This document shows positions 1-7,691 of a DNA stretch of 23,510 nucleotides, one piece after another; position 1 is the first letter of the stretch, and each line of letters starts with the position of its first letter. The translations under genes and the position numbers were made by a program. Source of the DNA: Candidatus Dormiibacterota bacterium (lineage in GTDB: Bacteria; Chloroflexota; Dormibacteria; Dormibacterales; Dormibacteraceae); assembly GCA_003151665.1 (NCBI GenBank), contig PLYD01000071.1, forward strand, positions 8,931-32,440. The letters are read 5' to 3'. The notes beneath the pieces are model-generated. The model made no database searches. It was not told where the DNA came from and saw only the letters and a program-made list of their open reading frames with translations.

Positions 1-128
1 TCTCCCGGCTGGAACGCCTCCTTGAGGCGCTCGCCCGCCTCAGCACGGCGCTTCAACGCGACCTCGAGATCGCGCTTGAGCTTCTCCAGCCCCTCGGGCG
101 TCAGCAAAACAGGTTCGTTCAGATCCAT
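1..128 (-). CDS. greA: GreA/GreB-family transcription elongation factor, N-terminal fragment (cut by window edge)
   Basis: GreA-type factors rescue backtracked RNA polymerase by stimulating cleavage of the nascent transcript. Only about 42 codons lie in the window; the gene runs off the left edge. The visible protein starts MDLNEPVLLTPEGLEKLKRD and goes on as a charged helix. The LTPEGLEKLK...LE pattern is typical of the start of the GreA N-terminal coiled coil, and the usual GD(L)xEN segment would follow just outside. The ATG at 128 is assigned by similarity; a GGGAG sits directly against it, so an in-frame TTG upstream is possible. It diverges from the small gene at 163, with only 34 bases between start codons. 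The family call rests on a short stretch, so it is good but not certain; greB or a Gre-like paralogue cannot be excluded. Confidence 0.65.
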   Translation of the reverse strand, partial: MDLNEPVLLTPEGLEKLKRDLEVALKRRAEAGERLKEAFQPG

Positions 129-145
129 CTCCCAGCCTCGGGCCA

Positions 146-155
146 ACAATAATAA
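146..155. promoter_or_regulatory. AT-rich island between divergent genes, possible shared -10
   Basis: In GC-rich surroundings the run CAATAATAAC lies between the divergent starts at 128 (minus) and 163 (plus). It could give -10-like hexamers in both directions (AATAAT on plus, TATTAT on minus). No convincing -35 was found, so this is a suggestion based on composition and position only. Confidence 0.25.
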
Positions 156-162
156 CCGCCAT

Positions 163-513
163 ATGGACCCGACCGACCTGCGCGCCGGACTGGCCGAGAA
201 GCTGTCCGCGAACGAGCCGATCGACGCGCAGACGTTCAACGCAGCTTGCTTCATGCTGTCGCGCGCCCTCGAAGGCCTCGAGCTGACAGTCCTTGAGGCC
301 GCGCCGCTGACGAGAAGGCTGCTGCGGGTGGCTGGTCGCATTGTCATCGACACCGGCCTAGAGGGATCGTCTCCGGCCACGTGGGCCAACACCGAGGCGA
401 TGGTGCTGCTGTGGATTGATGAAGCCTTGCGCGACCTCGGATATGAGGTCCGGCCCTCGCCAGATCGTGGCCGGCCCGAGCTCAAGCGTGCCGTCGCCGA
501 CTGGGGAGGCTAG
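163..513 (+). CDS. Small hypothetical protein (116 aa)
   Basis: The protein begins MDPTDLRAGLAEKLSANEPI and I do not recognise its family. It looks soluble and mostly helical, with no signal peptide, membrane segment or metal-binding motif. A central part contains two tryptophans in helical context (ATWANTEAMVLLWIDEALRD). The start at the ATG of 163 is chosen because it follows an AT-rich island; the frame stays open upstream to 22, but there it runs antisense to the GreA-like gene. It has no Shine-Dalgarno. It ends nine bases before the end of the decayed pilus locus on the other strand. It could be a conserved lineage-specific protein. Base composition matches its neighbours. Confidence 0.55.
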   Translation: MDPTDLRAGLAEKLSANEPIDAQTFNAACFMLSRALEGLELTVLEAAPLTRRLLRVAGRIVIDTGLEGSSPATWANTEAMVLLWIDEALRDLGYEVRPSPDRGRPELKRAVADWGG

Positions 514-522
514 AAGTCCCCG

Positions 523-942
523 TTAGTTGATCAGGCGGGCGGCGGGCGGCGCCGGTGCGTAGTTGGGGTTGAAGTCGATGCCGACGGCGGCCGCACCGGA
601 GACGCTTGCCGTAGAGACGATGACCTGGCCCGCCAGCGGCGAGCGATCGCCACCGTTGATGGTCCAGCCAGCTCCGGGCGTATAGATGGTGCCGATGAAC
701 TGAGTCGAGGCCCCGCCGCTCAATGAGTTCGAGCACGTGTTGGTGGCGGGGGAATAGATCACGATCCAGTTGTACTGCTCGCCGCTGAAGACGTAGGTGG
801 CGCCTGTGGAGTTCTGGCTGAAACACGCGCCGCTCGGAAAGTAGAACTGAACGGCTCCGGGCGTCACCTTCGACTGCTGGCAAGGTGTGATCGTGCTGCC
901 GCCGGAGAGGGGTGAGGGAACGCAGTAGTTCTCGTTCGCCAC
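523..942 (-). pseudogene. C-terminal fragment of a TadG-like / Flp-pilus-associated surface protein
   Basis: An open frame of 139 codons starts at a GTG and has no signal peptide or membrane anchor, although its content looks extracellular: Ser/Thr/Gly/Asn-rich, with four cysteines. The second half (IGTIYTPGAGWTINGGDRSP, then an Ala/Val/Gly beta stretch ending in FNPNYAPAPPAARLIN) resembles the beta-helical C-terminus seen at the end of TadG-like proteins with the pattern IYAP..T..NG....GQV....V.......I. The N-terminal anchor expected for that family is absent. It lies in the same frame as the open frame at 967-1584, separated by two in-frame TAA codons (967-969 and 955-957). I therefore read it as a remnant of a longer gene or a truncated second gene of the locus. 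A short intact secreted-domain gene is the alternative. Confidence 0.5.
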
Positions 943-966
943 GTCGCCGCCCGTTTAGGGTGGGTA

Positions 967-1859
967 TTAAAGCGACATCGGGGCATTCTCTTGTGACAGG
1001 AAGCCGGCCGGCGGTGGGCCGTTGCTGAAGCACTGCGGCGGGAGCTCGTCGTCGGGCGGCTGGCAATTCTTGGTTCGGGTCTGAGCGAAACAGAGACTGT
1101 TGGGGAGAAGACCGCTTGCGGTGACCGAGCAGATGGTGTGATTCGGAGAACCGCACGCCCAACCGGCTGGGTTTTCGCCTTTGGACAGGATGGTACCGGC
1201 GTCGCCATTCGGCCATGGCCCGGAGGCCACCGCGGGTGGCCCGCCGCCGTCGGTCCATCCGGGAGCCAGGAACTTGTTGATGAACGAAAAGTTGTTTGGG
1301 ATTCCGTCGCAGCCGTTGGGGTTCAGGTAGACGTCGTAGTACTGCGCCCCTGGCGCGTTCTGGGTGATGCTCACGTCAATCACCTGGTCCTTGACGTCGG
1401 TGGTGCTGACAACCTGGCAGGCGGAGGGAGCGCTTTCGCGGCGGCACCCAGGTGGGGCAAAGCACGGGTTGGGGGTTACGTTCGGGTCGATGAACTGGTC
1501 GTAACGGACCGAGGTCAGCTCAACTCCCCAGTTGCCCGTACCGAGGCCACCGTGCTTGATGCCGTATCCGGACGCGATCGCCACCGCCGTTGTGAAGTTG
1601 CCGTCACAGCCAGCGCCGTTTTGAGAGCGGGGCCTGCGAGGTGGTGCCGGGCGCCCTCGCCCGCGGCGCCCAGGATGTTGACGGAGTAATAGAACGCCCG
1701 CGACAGGTCGAGGAGGCCCATCAGCAGGAGGATGAGCACCAGCGACGAAATCGCGAACTCCACCAGGGACTGGCCGCGCTGGCGCTACCGCGAGCGGACC
1801 GGCCTGGAACGTGCCGAATCCCGAGTGGAAGTGCGAGTTTGAACTGCCTCAGCCATCAT
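967..1859 (-). pseudogene. TadE-like pilus/pseudopilin protein, interrupted by an amber codon and a frameshift
   Basis: TadE proteins are single-pass pseudopilin-like components of Tad/Flp pili. The signature is clear on the minus strand just before 1763: RQRGQSLVEFAISSLVLILL, then MGLLDLSRAFYY and AAGEGARH, matching the TadE N-terminal motif and membrane helix. Reading upstream in the same frame gives a start MAEAVQTRTSTRDSARS from the ATG at 1856 or 1859, but a TAG at 1785-1787 falls between that start and the helix. Downstream the plausible protein leaves this frame at about 1615-1648 and continues in another frame (NGAGCDGNFTTAVAIASGYG) to the stop at 967; the net change is equivalent to one lost base. 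Two separate lesions in about 170 bp, with intact genes all around, argue for a decayed gene rather than random sequencing error. Initiation at the GTG of 1763 would bypass the amber codon but not the frameshift. Confidence 0.6.
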
Positions 1860-1866
1860 TTGTGAG

Positions 1867-1918
1867 CGTTATTCAAACCGATAGGACCGCTGGATGCAGC
1901 ACATGTATTCGAATAACG
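1867..1918. repeat. Inverted repeat CGTTATTC / GAATAACG in the divergent intergenic region
   Basis: Two perfect 8-bp arms (1867-1874 and 1911-1918) are separated by 36 bp, between the decayed TadE gene (minus) and the GGDEF gene (plus). The arms are far more AT-rich than the surroundings. They could be an operator pair or the remains of divergent -10 regions. This is the only notable structure I see in the 1860-1992 gap. Confidence 0.3.
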
Positions 1919-1992
1919 GACTGGGGGCGGTTTTCAGTCGCTCGGAGATTTCAGGTGACCGGCAAGGCGTTCTTGCCCCGTGAGTCAGCCTC

Positions 1993-4179
1993 TTGACGCC
2001 CAAGATCGAAACCCGCACAGACTCTCGCCGCTGGCAGGACGTGCGCGCGCGCGCCATGGATGCCAAGTTCGACGCCGACCGACGCCGCGTCGGCGAGAGG
2101 GTCGCGGTCAGCTTCCGGTGGCTCTTCCTGATCGTCCTGGCGGTGTTGAACAACGTCACCACGGTGACCAGCAATGAGGCGCGTGGGACCGTCGATGTCC
2201 TGCTGGCCGCCTGGGCCGTGATGAACGTCGCCGTGAACGTGCTTTTGGCGCGCGGGTACCAGCCTGGAAAGCAGTTCAGCTTGAGCACAATGTCGCTGGA
2301 TATTTTCTTTGCCACTGGTTTGGTCTACCTATCTGACGGGTTTTCGAGCCCTTTCTTTCTCGCTTTGTTCCTGGCCGTCATCACCAACGCCGTCCGATTC
2401 GGCGCCGCGGCCTGTGTGGTCTCCGCATTTGTCATCTCTTTCATCTATCTATTTGTCGGCGGCTCGTTCACGCCGGCGAACTTCACGACCGACCCGAATG
2501 CCACCATCGGCAAGGTCTTTCTGTTCCTCGTCGTTGCCCTGGCGACCGGCTACATGACCCGGGAGCTGGAGCGGGAGCGGCGGCAGGCGGTCGAGCGCGC
2601 GGCCCAGGCGGACTCCCTGCGTGAGCTGAGCGTGACGATGGTCAGCGACACCGATATCAAGGACGTGTTCAAGCTCATCGTCGACCACGCGGTTCAGATG
2701 ACGATGGCCGATCGAGGGAGCCTGATTCTCGCCTCGCACGAGGGCTTCGAGGTGGGCGCAAGCGCGCCGGATGGGGAGCCGGGGGCGGTGCCTGAATTCC
2801 TCGACGAGGAGAAGCTCGCCCAGGCGGCCCGAACCGGCGAAGCCTCCTATGGAGCCGACCGGAGGGCGCTGGTCATCCCGATCGCATCCGGCGAGGGGGT
2901 GACCGCCCTGCTGAGCCTGGTCCGCGAAACTGGAAGCTTCACGAACCAGGACCTCTTCTCGGTCGCCGCCCTCTCAGGCAGCTCGGCGGTTCCGCTCGCC
3001 AACGCGCTTCGGTACCACCGGAGCACCCAGGAGGCGACCACTGACGGGCTGACCGGGCTCGCCAACGCGCGAGAGTTCCGGCGGCGATTGGCGGCAGCCT
3101 TCGCCCATCCCGACAGGCGTGCCGCAACCTTCTCGGTCGTGCTCGTGGACTTCGATCACTTCAAATCGGTGAATGACCAGGTCGGCCACCAGCAGGGTGA
3201 CCTGGTGCTGCAGCTCGGCGCCAGGATCGTCCGCTCCATGGCGCGTGCCCAGGACATCGTTGCGCGTTACGGCGGGGACGAGCTGGTGGTGATGGCCCCC
3301 GACACCGGTGCGATCGGCGCGCACAAGCTGGCACAGCGAATCGTGGAAGCTGTTCATGAGGCGTCGATCGCCACCACGCCAGGCAGTCACCTGACCTTCA
3401 GCGTCGGAGGCGCCACGTACCCTGACGACGGGCTGACGGCGGCTGAGCTCGTCGCGGCCGCCGACCAGGCTCTCTACCTGGCCAAGCGGGAGGGGAAAGA
3501 CCGCGCATGCACCTTTCCGCAGCTGGTCACGGAACTGGAGCTCGACGACGTCAGCCTGTTCGCGATGCTGGCTGAGGCCGGCCCGCAGGTCGTCGTTGCT
3601 GTGGCACACGCCGTCGATCACCGCAGCCCATTGACTCGAGGCCACTCGAGCCGCGTGGCGATAATCGCGGACGCGGTCGGCCGGCGTTCGACCTTGCCGG
3701 TGATTCGCCTCGAGGACCTGCGAACCGCTGCCTTTCTCCACGATGTCGGCCACATGACGCTGACCGCAGGCCAGGGTTTCGAGACTCCGGGCCACACCGA
3801 AACTGGCGAAAAGATCCTGCGCCGCGCGAAGTTTTCGCCTGAGGTCCTGACATATGTCCGTGGCCACCATGAGCGATGGGACGGCACTGGCAAGCCCGAT
3901 GCCCTGGTCGGGGAGAAGATTCCGCTTGGAGCCCGGATCCTTGCGGTCGCCGAGACATACGAGGCCCTGACGGCCGGTCGCGGCTGCGAGCGTCTGGTGG
4001 CCTTGAGGGCGCTCGACCGCGTGACCGAGCTTGCGGGCACCGAGTTCGACCCGGCTGTGGTCGAGGCGCTCGGGCAGAGCATTCGGGACGGCAGCTTGGA
4101 GCTGTTCATTGCGGACCTCGCTCTCCCCGCCACCGCGGAGGTGGTTGTCGAACCGCCACGCGTGGCGGCTGTCATCTAG
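1993..4179 (+). CDS. Membrane-anchored GAF-GGDEF-HD(GYP-like) signalling protein
   Basis: A probable cyclic-di-GMP enzyme of the inner membrane. Residues about 35-195 hold five or six hydrophobic segments, then a short helix (RELERERRQAVERAAQ) leads to a GAF-like sensor at about 215-340. A full GGDEF domain follows (about 345-505), with DGLTGLANAREF, the metal/substrate motif DFDHFKSVND, active-site GGDEL at 427-431, and an inhibitory I-site RxxD (R418-D421) placed five residues before it. It should therefore make c-di-GMP under product inhibition. The C-terminus (about 530-700) is an HD domain with H583-D584 and HHERWDGTGKP at 625-635; the canonical HD-GYP motifs HDIGK and GYP are replaced by HDVGH and GKP. 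Start: TTG 1993 is the first possible codon after a stop, but GTG 2041 or ATG 2056 are equally possible and lose no domain. Converges on mrfB with a 29-bp gap. Confidence 0.85.
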   Translation: MTPKIETRTDSRRWQDVRARAMDAKFDADRRRVGERVAVSFRWLFLIVLAVLNNVTTVTSNEARGTVDVLLAAWAVMNVAVNVLLARGYQPGKQFSLSTMSLDIFFATGLVYLSDGFSSPFFLALFLAVITNAVRFGAAACVVSAFVISFIYLFVGGSFTPANFTTDPNATIGKVFLFLVVALATGYMTRELERERRQAVERAAQADSLRELSVTMVSDTDIKDVFKLIVDHAVQMTMADRGSLILASHEGFEVGASAPDGEPGAVPEFLDEEKLAQAARTGEASYGADRRALVIPIASGEGVTALLSLVRETGSFTNQDLFSVAALSGSSAVPLANALRYHRSTQEATTDGLTGLANAREFRRRLAAAFAHPDRRAATFSVVLVDFDHFKSVNDQVGHQQGDLVLQLGARIVRSMARAQDIVARYGGDELVVMAPDTGAIGAHKLAQRIVEAVHEASIATTPGSHLTFSVGGATYPDDGLTAAELVAAADQALYLAKREGKDRACTFPQLVTELELDDVSLFAMLAEAGPQVVVAVAHAVDHRSPLTRGHSSRVAIIADAVGRRSTLPVIRLEDLRTAAFLHDVGHMTLTAGQGFETPGHTETGEKILRRAKFSPEVLTYVRGHHERWDGTGKPDALVGEKIPLGARILAVAETYEALTAGRGCERLVALRALDRVTELAGTEFDPAVVEALGQSIRDGSLELFIADLALPATAEVVVEPPRVAAVI

Positions 4180-4208
4180 GAAGGTCCGTATCCGCGGGCG
4201 CGCATAAC

Positions 4209-5330
4209 TCAGGCAAAAGGCAGGCTGGCGGTCGAGCGCTTCTGGACCTTTCGGCGCAACCTCACCAGTCGCGATTCGAGCATCTCCGCCTCATCCGGCA
4301 TTCGCCGGCGCGCTCCCTCGACCACGCTCAAGGCTGCGAATGGGTCGCGCTTTCGCCACTCGAGGAGACGAGCGCGTGCAATCGAAACCCGCATGTCCTC
4401 CGTCACGCGCGACTCCAACCAATCCAGCAACCTGTCCGCGGCCCCGATAGAACCGCGGCGCACCAGGCGGCGGCTGAGCAAGAGCCCGGCCGTTGCCGAC
4501 GCCTCACCCTTGGCGAAGGCAGTCGCGTTTCGCAGCGCCCGCCAACCGTCCGCCCGCGCACCTCGTCGAAATCGATGGCGCCCGAGCGCCAGCCAATCAG
4601 CGGCGTCCATGCCTGCATCCCCGCCTCGGAGGCGGGCAAGAAGACGGGAGTGTAGGTGAACGAGGCTGATGACGTCGAGGCGGTTGTGCTCGAGCGCCGC
4701 CTCGAGCACTGGGCTGATGTCATGACGGAGATACTCGAAGTAAGCGTCAGGCACCAGCGCGCTGTCGATGGGGTCGTCGCGCTCGTACCCGAGCAGCCGC
4801 TCCTCGACCGAGCGCAGGTTGCAGCTCTCGAGTCGATGGCGGTACAGGGCCCTGACCAGGGTGAGCAGGTCGACGTGCGGCGGGCAGGCCAGCTCCCCGG
4901 GCATGCGAGCCATCACCCACCGCGTCCGCAGCACAGGCAGATCGAACGAGCTGCCATTGAATGTGGCCACTGCCGGGGCCGGCTCGATCTCGGCCTGCAG
5001 CGCATGCAGGAACGCGGCTTCCATGCCTGGCTGTGGGAGAAACACCTGCGCGACTCGCAGTCCACAGTCGATGGGCCGTGCGACAGCGGCAGCGAAAACA
5101 TAGGTTCCCGCCCCGCCGGATAAGCCTGTCGTCTCGGTGTCGATGTATGCAACTGAGCCGGGGTCTGGGTCGAGCGCCGGCAGCGGGATCACGTCCTGTC
5201 GCAGAAGAGCGTCGCCGTACGGTGTGGCCACCGATTCGAAACCGCGCGGCCAGGCGCGCTCGACCTTGGGTCGCGGCCGCGGCGGTGCGCCTAGACGGGT
5301 AAGGCGCTCGCGGAGAGCAGCTTGAGACAT
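4209..5330 (-). CDS. mrfB: MrfB/YprB-like DEDDh 3'-5' exonuclease with C-terminal TPR-like region
   Basis: A ribonuclease-H-fold exonuclease. In Bacillus subtilis MrfB (YprB) works with the helicase MrfA to remove mitomycin-C adducts by a UvrABC-independent route. Seen here: exo I AYIDTETTGLSGGAGTYVF with D64 and E66, exo II ATFNGSSFDLPVL with N125 and D130, a conserved D154 (HVDLL), and exo III EHNRLDVISL with H215 and D219, so the catalytic set looks complete. The last 130 residues are Arg/Ala/Leu helical repeats compatible with the TPR region of the family. Start ATG 5330 is preferred because AAGGAGG lies just before it; spacing is unusually short. It overlaps the end of the helicase gene by 40 bp, implying translational coupling in one mRNA. 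A GTG at 5381 would add 17 residues without similarity. The gene order helicase-exonuclease matches yprAB. Confidence 0.83.
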   Translation of the reverse strand: MSQAALRERLTRLGAPPRPRPKVERAWPRGFESVATPYGDALLRQDVIPLPALDPDPGSVAYIDTETTGLSGGAGTYVFAAAVARPIDCGLRVAQVFLPQPGMEAAFLHALQAEIEPAPAVATFNGSSFDLPVLRTRWVMARMPGELACPPHVDLLTLVRALYRHRLESCNLRSVEERLLGYERDDPIDSALVPDAYFEYLRHDISPVLEAALEHNRLDVISLVHLHSRLLARLRGGDAGMDAADWLALGRHRFRRGARADGWRALRNATAFAKGEASATAGLLLSRRLVRRGSIGAADRLLDWLESRVTEDMRVSIARARLLEWRKRDPFAALSVVEGARRRMPDEAEMLESRLVRLRRKVQKRSTASLPFA

Positions 5331-7543
5331 GCCTCCTTGGCTCCTTCCACGAGGTGCAGCGGTCCGATGCAGGACGGACAACCGGCGAGGCAGGGACAGT
5401 CATGCACGAGCGCCGCGCCTTGCTCGAGGAGCTCTCGGTGCAGCTCGAACATGCGGGCCGAGTAACCGACGCCCCCCGGATACATCTCGTAGACGGTCAC
5501 CGTCGGCAGGCGGGTGGTCACGGAGCGCACCTCCGCGACCGCGCCAAGGTCGCGAGGATCGCACATCAATCGCAGGCTCGCGACGTGACGCAAGGTGTGC
5601 GCCATCCCTTGCAATCCTGCTTCGAGGGTCTCGCGACCCAGCGTGCGCCACAGGTCTTGGTCGACGGTGATCCAGTAACCGGTGGTGTGGAGCGTCTGCT
5701 CCGGCAGGTGGATGGGACCCGACCCGATGTTCTCGTGCGTGTGGAAGCGAATCTTCTTGAACATGCTCGCGAGTGCGGTGATCTTCAGCTCGCCATGACT
5801 TCGTGACAGGCCCTGGCCCTCGGGACCGGCAAACGTGTCGAGCACCTGCACGGTGACCGCCGCAAGCGCGTCAGTGTAGTAATCGACCTCGACCGGGTGG
5901 ACGTAAGCCTTCTTTTCCTCCCAGTCGAGGCGCTCGACGTGGTACTGCGCACCTTCGTGGAGGTAGACCGCCTCCTCGTGCAGCAGGACAGGCGCGGTGA
6001 ATTGATCCATCTCGCCGATGACCTTGGGCCGTGGCGGCGACGTGTCGATGATCACCACGTTGTCCGCTGCGATGCGCCGGAGGTGGATCTCGTCCGCCGG
6101 GAAAGCCTGCCGGCTCCAGAACCAGCGGCCTCCCGAGCGCGAAGCGGAACCATCCTCTTCGAACAGCTCGAGCAGCTCGTGGACGTCGGCGCGTCCGAGG
6201 CGCTCCTGGTCCTCGAAAGGCAGCTCGAACAGGCCGGCCTGGAGGTGGCCCGCGAGGAGCAGCAGGTTGTCAGGGTCGATGAGGCCTTCCTCCAGATCGG
6301 AGCTGAGGAAGTATTCAGGGTGTCGAACGATGAACTGGTCGAGCGGCGAGCTCGACGCCACGAAGACACCCACAGAGCCGGATCGCCGCCCGGCTCGGCC
6401 CAACTGCTGCCACGTGGATGCGATGGTGCCCGGGTAGCCGACCAGGATCGCCGTCTGCAGGCTGCCGATGTCGATCCCCAGCTCGAGCGCGTTGGTGCTG
6501 ACCACGCTGGTGATCTCGCCGCTGCGAAGGCCGGCCTCGATCTCCCTGCGATGCAATGGCAGGTATCCCCCGCGATAGCCGCGCACGCGCTGCGCAGCGT
6601 CGAGGCGCGGCGCGAGGTCCTGTCGGAGATAGCTGAGCATCACCTCGACCTGCAGGCGGCTGCGGCAGAAAACGATCGTCTGCACTCCGCCGCGGATCCA
6701 TGGCGCCGCGATGCGACGCGCCTCCAGCATCGAGCTGCGACGCACGCCCATCTCGCGATTGAGCAGTGGCGGGTTATAGAAGATGAGCCGGCGCTCGCCG
6801 CGTGACGCGCCATTGCGCTCCACCAGCTCGATGTTCTCCTCCTCCAGCAATTTCTGGGCGAGCTGCAGCGGATTGGCGATCGTCGCGGACGTGCAGATAA
6901 AGGTCGGGTTCGATCCGTAAAAAGCACAGATTCGTTTGAGGCGCCGGATGACATTGGCGACCTGGCTGCCGAAGAGACCGCGGTACATGTGCAGCTCGTC
7001 GATCACGACGAAGTCGAGACTCGAAAAAAGTCTTCGCCAGCGGGTGTGATGCGGGAGCAGACCCGCGTGCAGCATGTCGGGATTGGTCATGACGACATGT
7101 CCGCCCTCGCGTATGGCCGTGCGGCGCCCGGGTGACGTATCCCCGTCGTACGTGTCGACGCGCAGATCGATCGGCAGGCCATGCTTGAGCGCGCTGAGCT
7201 CCGCCAGCTGGTCTTGCGCCAGCGCCTTGGTCGGGAACATGTAAAGGGCTCGCCTGTCCGGCGACTCCAGGAGACGCTGAAGAACCGGCAGGTTGTAACA
7301 GAGGGTTTTTCCACTCGCCGTCGGCGTCACCACCACCAGGTGCCGGCCCCGGCGGACGGCGTTGTAGGCGTCCGCTTGGTGGGAGTAGAGGCGTTCGACG
7401 CCACGCGCCGCAAGCGCACGGGCGAGCTCGGGCCGGAGGTCGTCCGGCAGGGGCGAGAATCTCGCGTCGGACGCTGGGATCACGTGGTCGAGGGTCACGT
7501 CCCCCTGGAAGTTGGCTGCGACGAAAGCGGGAAACGTGGGCAT
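5291..7543 (-). CDS. mrfA: MrfA/YprA-like DEXH-box DNA helicase with C-terminal Zn-cysteine cluster
   Basis: A superfamily 2 ATP-dependent helicase; B. subtilis MrfA is the helicase partner of MrfB in repair of mitomycin-type lesions. The 750-residue length is what I expect for YprA/MrfA. Motifs in order: Q-like region RLYSHQADAY (51-60), Walker A TPTASGKT (73-80), DELH (182-185), TSATIANP (218-224), VFCRSR (291-296), STNALELGIDIG (349-360) and motif VI QQLGRAGRRSGS (379-390). The C-terminal part is DUF1998-like and ends in a cysteine cluster C716, C718, C722, C725 (CPCLAGCPSC), which fits the conserved metal-binding cysteines of this helicase group. ATG 7543 is only 11 nt from the -10 box, so the mRNA is nearly leaderless and lacks a Shine-Dalgarno. 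The promoter contains a LexA-type operator. A different YprA-family helicase role is the main alternative; the exonuclease partner makes MrfA the best call. Confidence 0.87.
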   Translation of the reverse strand: MPTFPAFVAANFQGDVTLDHVIPASDARFSPLPDDLRPELARALAARGVERLYSHQADAYNAVRRGRHLVVVTPTASGKTLCYNLPVLQRLLESPDRRALYMFPTKALAQDQLAELSALKHGLPIDLRVDTYDGDTSPGRRTAIREGGHVVMTNPDMLHAGLLPHHTRWRRLFSSLDFVVIDELHMYRGLFGSQVANVIRRLKRICAFYGSNPTFICTSATIANPLQLAQKLLEEENIELVERNGASRGERRLIFYNPPLLNREMGVRRSSMLEARRIAAPWIRGGVQTIVFCRSRLQVEVMLSYLRQDLAPRLDAAQRVRGYRGGYLPLHRREIEAGLRSGEITSVVSTNALELGIDIGSLQTAILVGYPGTIASTWQQLGRAGRRSGSVGVFVASSSPLDQFIVRHPEYFLSSDLEEGLIDPDNLLLLAGHLQAGLFELPFEDQERLGRADVHELLELFEEDGSASRSGGRWFWSRQAFPADEIHLRRIAADNVVIIDTSPPRPKVIGEMDQFTAPVLLHEEAVYLHEGAQYHVERLDWEEKKAYVHPVEVDYYTDALAAVTVQVLDTFAGPEGQGLSRSHGELKITALASMFKKIRFHTHENIGSGPIHLPEQTLHTTGYWITVDQDLWRTLGRETLEAGLQGMAHTLRHVASLRLMCDPRDLGAVAEVRSVTTRLPTVTVYEMYPGGVGYSARMFELHRELLEQGAALVHDCPCLAGCPSCIGPLHLVEGAKEACLKLLSASALPV

Positions 7544-7554
7544 GGACTCTAGGG

Positions 7555-7583
7555 ACCTTAGCCGAACATGCGTTCGTAGTCAA
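7555..7583 (-). promoter_or_regulatory. Promoter of the mrfAB-like operon (-35 TTGACT, 17 bp, -10 TAAGGT)
   Basis: On the minus strand TTGACT (7583-7578) and TAAGGT (7560-7555) are separated by exactly 17 bp, a near-consensus housekeeping promoter. The -10 ends 11 nt before the ATG at 7543, so transcription would start about 4-5 nt before the start codon. The spacer holds the LexA-type box listed separately. Confidence 0.65.
7563..7576. promoter_or_regulatory. LexA/SOS operator (GAACnnnnGTTC type) upstream of mrfA
   Basis: The sequence CGAACATGCGTTCG has perfect CGAAC/GTTCG half-sites around a 4-nt centre, matching the Gram-positive/actinobacterial SOS box GAAC-N4-GTTC. It lies wholly between the -35 and -10 of the operon promoter, where bound LexA would block RNA polymerase. 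The gene it controls is a DNA repair helicase, so site, position and function agree. I found no second copy of this pattern in the gene starts of this window. Confidence 0.75.
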
Positions 7584-7691
7584 GCGGACTCTGGTTTGCC
7601 CAAAAATGGGTAGTTGGGGGGACCCGGCTGTCTCTTTGTGTTGACCGGAGCGCACAGACAGGCAGGGGATGCGCTGGGTCGAGGAGGAAAC

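Noticed and set aside
482..1258. Minus-strand open frame overlapping the TadE/TadG remnants
   Set aside because: It is very Arg-rich and without motifs; the frames with TadE and surface-protein character are the plausible ones.
1615..1648. Programmed -1 frameshift in the TadE gene at CTCAAAACGG
   Set aside because: The bases do not form an X-XXY-YYZ slippery site, and the amber codon upstream points to decay instead.
5897..6805. Long plus-strand open frame of about 300 codons antisense to the helicase
   Set aside because: It has no recognisable domain, its composition mirrors the codon positions of the helicase, and long antisense frames are expected in GC-rich DNA.
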